Shown here: positions 58,001 to 64,000 of the stretch, piece by piece
Layout of the letters: each line of letters opens with the position of its first letter
Numbering within the stretch: the first letter of the stretch is position 1
Assembly: GCF_001649575.2 (NCBI RefSeq)
Contig: NC_051446.1
Location: forward strand, 22,129,920 to 22,193,919
From: Kryptolebias marmoratus
Taxonomy: Eukaryota; Chordata; Actinopteri; Cyprinodontiformes; Rivulidae
Reading direction: 5' to 3'
DNA: 64,000 nucleotides
Translations under genes and position numbers: made by a program
Notes under the pieces: model-generated
The model's database searches: none
Told to the model about the DNA's origin: nothing
Seen by the model: only the letters and a program-made list of their open reading frames with translations

Positions 58001-60760
58001 TTGTTTTTTGATTACATACTGTATGTACAGCCAAGAAGAAAATACCATTACTACAGACATGATGTTAGGTTTCAGTCTCTTATCAGCATAGTACTCACTT
58101 AGATGAAGCATTTGACTTTTTTTTAATATAATAATTTCTCAATTACACTTGTATGATGTGTCATTTGAACTTGAATTCCATTATAAATCCACAAATATGC
58201 AGGGTTAAAACTTTTTTTACAACTTCTCGGTTTGTGCTTACTCTCATGTTCTGGATAGCTGCTCCTAACAAACAACACTAAAAAAAAAGGTAGAGCAAGA
58301 AGGATGTCGTTTCTGCAAAATCCATAGCCGTGGCATAAATTCAATATTGTGAAATTCTGTTTGTGGCCCAGAAACAATGAGATGGGGCTTATTAAGTAAA
58401 AATGGGGAAACAGTGAGAGTGGAAAAGCTCTTGCAATTGCATTAGGACTGGATCTGGGAGAGCTGGTGCAATAATGGCACAGAAGGTTGGGTCAGATTAC
58501 AAGAAAATGGTAAAAGGTTTAGTGGACAAGGGAGGCCCGGAGAGAGCAACACAGACTGACTGAGAGGCTAAATAACAATTATGAAAGATATTGGATGTGT
58601 TGAAAATGGAGTGAATGGGAAATGGAGGATGAAACCAGGGAAGTTAGAAAAAGTTGTTGACGTTGTAAGAACAAAGTGAGAAATGTGTCAAAAAGATGTG
58701 CACGTTACTGTTGAGCTTCATGTTGACATCCTGATTTAAAATTCAGATCATTGTTATATACCGTCTGCTGTTAAAGTCAGGAAAACTGAAGTTTTATTTT
58801 TATTATTATCATTTCAGCTGTGTTTTCTGCCAAAGACTTCTTAGAAATGTATTACAGCAGAAAAAAATTACAATCTCCTCCAGAAAACGTTGGATTTGGT
58901 ACTTCAAACCCTTAACACTCCCTGCTATTTTTTTCATAAATGACCACGTCTGGCTGTGGGTTTAATCTAAGTCATCTTGTTACACTTTTCCAGCTTTATT
59001 TTGGGCCAGCACAATAAGTCAGGAGAAGTGCTGGATAAATCAACATGTTTCAAAATGATTATCAAACATTTTGGTATATAAAATAACTGAATGGCCTTCC
59101 TAATAACCTTAAAAATAATTCATTACACAAGTCTTAACTAGCGCCTCTAATTCATTATTTGTTTACTGTATATAAAGACAAGAAGGCTGAAAAGGAAGTG
59201 GACTGATTGATCAGTTGTGTCAATTGTTGCCATTTTTTACATTTAGTATTGGTCATGACTTAAGACATTTTATTTCTAGCATACCTTAGGAAGGAGCATT
59301 ATTACCATAATTTTGACAACAAAATGGCTAAATAAAAACGAAGAGCGTAATAATTATACAGCTTGAGAAAACAGAGTGATTATCAGCATAAGAGTTATAG
59401 CAAAAAGGACAAGATGTGGCAAGAGAACTAGTTAGAGCCAGAGACATGCAGAAAGTTGTATCAATTAGAGGACAAAGTGACCTATAGGGCAAAGTTGCAT
59501 GAGATAATGTGGTATGGAGACATCAGATTTTATTTTCCATATCAGCAAACACTTAATGTCAGAGAAAACAAGATTTTTAAGTGGCTAAAATAGTTGTTTT
59601 TGTTAGTCAGCTAGATGAACTCATTGTTTTGCTGCAGCCTGGTAGTAAACTACAAATGCTACTTGTAGAGGCTCTCACTGGTCAAAATATGTGCATGACC
59701 TTAAAAACACTAGACCACCTTTAACTCCATCTGAATAAAACCCAGGGCAAGAAGCCATGTAGAACCATTCAAGAACCTGAATGGGAATCTTTAACTAAGT
59801 CAGCACCAATTTCACAGCTGATTGCAATTCCCATGGTAATTCATGCCAAAACAAACTGATGTGTCTGATCTAATGTGACCCTGTTTTCCTTTTGGCCATA
59901 AAGCATTTAATCTGTCCTTCTTGACAAGAAAGCTGGTTTCCGTTTAATCTGGGTCTTGTTGATTGAATGAGCATCTCGACTCAATTCACTTTTCAATCCT
60001 GTGTTTTCTTGGTCCAGCAACAAACTATCCCTCTGTGGCTCAGGTTATTAGAAATTGTATATTTTAAAACACTTTGTCACATTTTGCCTAAAACCCCTCT
60101 TCCTGTCTTCTGCTGAAAACTTTACTTTTAACAATAATGCTAGTTCCACTGGCAAATAAACAGAGAATTGTAGGTAAATAATTGTGTAATGAAAATTTAT
60201 GACAATATAAAGATTCATAACAGCATTTGTATGAGCGGCTATAAAACCTTTGAGATTGGACTGGTTTAAATACAGCTACCATCCACTTTAGTTTTGACTT
60301 CTACAGTTGTTAGCCAGAGATTGTTCACACAGCTACAACAGGTAAGATATTACTTGCGCATAACCTTTCATCAGAAGTCCACTTCCAAAAATCTCAACTA
60401 TCAGTTTAACAAAAAAACATATCTATCATAATGAATGGAAGTTGGTTTTAAATGTAACGATAACCCAATTCAGAATCCATAGTAGTAAAATGTGACCCAA
60501 CTCAAAGTTGGTAGTCTAAATTTTGTACTCTCGTAAGTGCAAAGGAGCCCACAAATACTTTAACTAATAAGTCTAATGGTGCTGCAAAACTTTGTTTTTA
60601 ACTTCAACTTCCATCTCGTTTAGGTGCTTCAAAAAAGAAGGAAATGTCTCACAAAAATAAAAAATATATATATATGTAATTCTGAGGAAACATAATCCAA
60701 CAAAATGTCTTTGTTGGATTTTCATGATATGGACAGGCAGAAAAACTTAGAGATGGCTGC
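58001..60760. other. AT-rich sequence, no gene recognised
   Basis: No supported gene or repeat apart from a short TA run near 60663. Confidence 0.3.
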
Positions 60761-61470
60761 TTTGTGCTCCAAGGAGAATGCAGCCCTAATAAAGTGCACT
60801 GTCACGAGGACCTTGAATTCCTTTCAACAATAAAGAGAATCAGCCTCTATGATGTGTCTCTCTAGGATGACTCTGGTTTCTCAATAGCCTCCTGATGTCT
60901 TGCCTTGCTGCCTGGATGTCTGCTGTCTGAGTGTCCCTGATGGTGGAAGTATGAGTGTCCTTGTGTCAGTCAGGGCATGACACTTATCAATACGGGAAAA
61001 GATACACCCTGTAACGACAGGAGATAAAGCCAACCAGATTTAATCAAGTTGTTCGATACTCCCCTCACCTTCTATCAAATGACAATGTGATTGAAGACAT
61101 TAAACAGCAATAACAGACTGCCACAGAGCGAAGATTTACTCCCACGCTGCTGTTTCCTTATTGTTGTCCTCGTCTCTTAGGAGTCGCTGAGATAAAAGAA
61201 ACTATGTGTCTTCGTTGTTATTGATCTGGAGAGGGAAAATATTTCAGTAGTGTAAGTAAACGGCATAAGATTAATGATCTGTGTTCGAATGGTCTCACAG
61301 CTCTCAAAGTTGTTGAGAGTTGCTCAGGAAGTTATTTATTTTTTCCATCCGTGAAAAATTCACCTGTTCTGCGAGAGAACAGTCTTTGTAATTAAAGTGC
61401 CTTTGCAATTAATGAGAATAAATGACAGATTGTTGTAAAAAGTTATGTCAAGGTTGTGGATGTTTATGTT
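60761..61470. promoter_or_regulatory. Regulatory-looking region with GATA-type motifs
   Basis: Balanced unique sequence. CTTATC (60983-60988), AAGATA (60999-61004), GAGATAAAG (61021-61029) and AGATAA (61190-61195) are GATA-like; GTGTCA / TGACAC arms lie at about 60963-60983. Function is inference. Confidence 0.3.
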
Positions 61471-61639
61471 TTTGTTGATAAAACACATTTGGAAAGTTTT
61501 CTTTTTTAAAAAGTATTGTCGGCATGTCTACCTTTTGTGGTGTCCATTTATCTGGAGAGCCTAAAATTATTCTGCTCTCTAAAACCCATTAAACCTCCTC
61601 TTTGTCTCTATTTTTTTCTATTAGCAACAACTTCCTCTT

Positions 61640-61980
61640 ACACAGGATGTTGTTTTCTGGATGGCGACTATTATAGGTTGTTTGGTGGGGACCCTGGGGG
61701 TTAGGTGGTCTCTCATACTTGCAGCTCTTATCCAAAGTGATTTCGACAGGCACATTAAAATGCAAATTCATGTCTGTGCGCTCTTTGCCATTTTGTCACT
61801 TCTTTTCTCCTTGTGTGGCATGTTGAGGGGGAAGGAATTAGAGCGCTGGCCCTGGGGTTGAATATTCAAATGGCCACCTGATTTCCCAGCAGAGCAGGAC
61901 CAGCCAGGTTTCCATTTACATAGTTCCCATTCCCCATTTAGAGCCCATCAACACTGACTGACTCAACATCAACTATCCAC
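61640..61980. promoter_or_regulatory. Regulatory-looking island with a perfect octamer
   Basis: ATGCAAAT (61760-61767) is a consensus POU/octamer site, next to CACATTAAA and followed by TTGAATATTCAAATGGCC. A 66-codon frame overlaps but is unrecognised. Confidence 0.33.
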
Positions 61981-62164
61981 TCGACCATTTATAGGACTTT
62001 TGACTCAGACTGTGTGACACATAGTCAAAAAGTGGACTACTTACTTTCTAGCCCAAAAACTCATTCACAAAACTTCAGACTAATAAGGCAAAGTGAGAAG
62101 TTATTATTAAAACAATGCTGTGGAAAATAGTTGCTGGCAGAGGTCATCACATTCATGTAGCACT

Positions 62165-64000
62165 AGAAGGGTTACAGGGGTTGGACCAGCCAATTAGACA
62201 TAATTAGTTTATTATGCCAAATATGAGCACAAATGGATAACAAGTAATCAAGCTTAAAATAAACCGGAGCTGCCTGTTGCCCAATTTCTATCAACTAAAA
62301 AGACCTTTTTTCTCATTAAAAACTCACACTCAAAAGAAAGGACAGATGTCTTTTGTTTATATTTCAATAGCTTTTCTTGCCACATTGGGTATAAGTTTTA
62401 GAACAAAATAAGTAACTTTTAGAAAAACAAAACATCCTAGCAGAAATGCAACATGTTAAGAAGTTTATAGCTGTACAAAGTTACCATTAAAAAAATACAA
62501 CCCAATTTTCTGAAATGTTAATGGTTTAAATATTGATGTAAAAACTGACATTTTTTTCCAATAATTAGTTCTGGTTGGATTCTTCTGGCAACTGAACATT
62601 TAATTATCCACACAGCATGTTGATTGGGTAATTATACAGCTTGTATCTGTAGCAGTTAAAAAGTAGCATAAATCACAAACATTAATATTATTTTGAACTA
62701 ATGTTAGCTCAGTTTATGCTTATCAATAAAAGAGGCTCTCAGCTACTTAAAGACCCTGAAATCACATGAAAGAAACTGAATGACCCTTGTACTTTAAGTA
62801 TAAAGGAGATTTATTTACACTAATTGCAAATCATGAATAAAATTATGAACGAACACTTCCAGTTAAACTTTATGGCAAAAAGGTGATTGGTCTGATCAAT
62901 CATGAGACTGTCAATTAAACACAAAGATTTAGATTAACTCTGTGTAAACCATAAATGACATAAGAGAGAGAGAAAGAGAGACTAATTGGAACTTGCTATA
63001 ACAAATAAATTTCCCTAATGCAGATGTATTGAAGTCTGTCTTACTCCTTCAAGTCTGGTGCATCTTTGTTCCATAACATCGTCATAAGGTAACGTACAGA
63101 TGGTGTTGTCAACCAACTGATTCTCCGATGCCAGGTGGATAAGTACATACTGACGTACTGCTGCAATTTACTTTTTTGGTCTATCTGAATAACTAAAGGA
63201 GGCAGTGGTGACTTTATGAGGGTGTCATAAGATGATGAATAAACTGGGTTTTTTTATGCAGTTAACTAAAATCATTTTCTTTTGAAAGACCAAAGCCTTT
63301 CTCTCTGCAATCCTTTTAATAAAGTGAAACTTGTTCAGTTCTTTTTCAATTGTACTAACAGGAACTTTACTATTTAACTTGCTAACTAGAGGCTAGAATT
63401 GAGCTTGGAGGTTTTCTGTCATTTCTCTGAGGCTGATAAACTCACCAGGAATTGTTTTTAATCTTTTCAACTTATGAATAATGTTTCTCACTGTGACGAC
63501 TAACCCCAAATTGTGTGAAAATGCCCTTGTAGTTCTCGATGAGGAGCAACAATAGCCTCTTCAGGATTGCTGCTGTTGCCTGTCCTCCTTGGTGTTGTGT
63601 TATCCCACACCTGAATGCTTCAGTCCAGGAAAACTGCCAAAATGTCGGCTTTTTATAGTGGTGCTCACACTTGCTAATGCACAGATATACAGATAAGTTA
63701 TCTAGCAGCACCTTACCACTTCAATTCCTTTTACCTCTTATAGAACCCTGATGTACTTAATCTTTTCATTCAGTGTATGTATTTTGACTTAGTTTTTATT
63801 GAACAAATAGTATAATGACACTGTTTAATACTTGATGCACTGCTGTTCATCTGGGGTAGTATTTCCTCATTTAAGACCCAGTGAATATAAAAAATGTTCT
63901 CCACATAAAGCCTTAGTGAAAAAGAATAAAATGTTCATTTTCATTTGACCATTTGACCTGTTCTGTTCTAGTAATAACATTTCTTAGGGTAAACTATTGA
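62165..64000. mobile_element. Probable long interspersed repeat, cut by window end
   Basis: From GGGTTACAGGGGTTGGACC to the window end, the sequence reads like one continuous teleost repeat. Phrases such as CCAATTAGACATAATTAG, GAGGCTCTCAGCTACTTAAAG, CCACACCTGAATGCTTCAG and GTATTTCCTCATTTAAGACC seem familiar as dispersed repeat sequence. The 79-codon minus frame (63472-63711) may be a decayed coding piece. No inverted termini or target duplication are visible, so class and boundaries are open. Confidence 0.3.
62963..62982. repeat. Short GA microsatellite
   Basis: Imperfect AGAGAGAG run. Confidence 0.7.

Noticed and set aside
1..64000. CRISPR array, operon or prokaryotic system
   Set aside because: No regularly spaced short repeats with unique spacers and no bacterial-style gene packing; composition and repeats are vertebrate.

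Overview
The window reads as non-coding nuclear DNA from a vertebrate, most likely a ray-finned fish. It is AT-rich, full of CA/TG microsatellites and poly-A/T runs, and carries repeat types I associate with teleosts: a hAT-type MITE with the CAGGGGTG end, C-terminal pieces of Rex/RTE-like LINEs, a CA-linked 'GTCCCCAC' repeat and LTR fragments with TGTCAGGA-type ends. I found no intact protein-coding gene, rRNA or tRNA. All open frames are short, and those I could explain are remnants of retrotransposon proteins. Repeat assignments rest on family knowledge and visible structure, not on a database search.

The dominant feature is one repeat family, called family R here, with about twelve copies on both strands covering roughly a tenth of the window (near 2.3, 3.2, 4.7-5.5, 8.9-9.7, 14.3-15.0, 23.6-24.5, 26.0-26.9, 29.0, 34.1-35.3, 37.5, 38.5-39.3 and 48.7-49.4 kb). 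Its full form has a short leader with a TG/CA-rich tract, one to three head-to-tail units of about 290 bp, and a single tail of about 180 bp ending in a small palindrome. Other elements have inserted into it: an LTR-like element in the 34 kb copy, a CA-linked repeat in the 24 kb copy and a LINE 3' tail in the 5 kb copy.

Layout: 0-1 kb, a DNA-transposon end and a promoter-like LTR-type block; 2-6.2 kb, three family R copies, a GCTAAAA-type minisatellite and a decayed LINE; 7-10.9 kb, unique sequence around one family R copy; 12.2-12.8 kb, an unexplained open frame; 14.3-16.7 kb, family R and a second GCTAAAA array; 17.0-20.5 kb, the richest stretch of high-complexity sequence that looks like conserved regulatory DNA; 22.9-23.4 kb, overlapping open frames; 23.6-29.1 kb, family R, a CA-linked repeat, a MITE and a solo LTR; 31.6-35.3 kb, a LINE remnant and two LTR-like elements; 36-39.3 kb, a third GCTAAAA array and two family R copies; 44.8-45.3 kb, a minus-strand LINE end with a C2H2 zinc finger; 47.7-50.0 kb, regulatory-looking sequence around the last family R copy; 53.5 kb, another dead LINE; 57.5-62 kb, scattered regulatory-looking islands; 62.2-64 kb, a probable long interspersed repeat running off the end.

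The picture is an intergenic or large-intron region in which repeats alternate with islands of unique sequence carrying homeodomain-, SOX-, POU- and GATA-like motifs. No operon-like or cooperating gene system is present. The best candidate for something undescribed is family R: its architecture, its unit-number variation and a tail palindrome that differs between two copies by paired, pairing-preserving changes.
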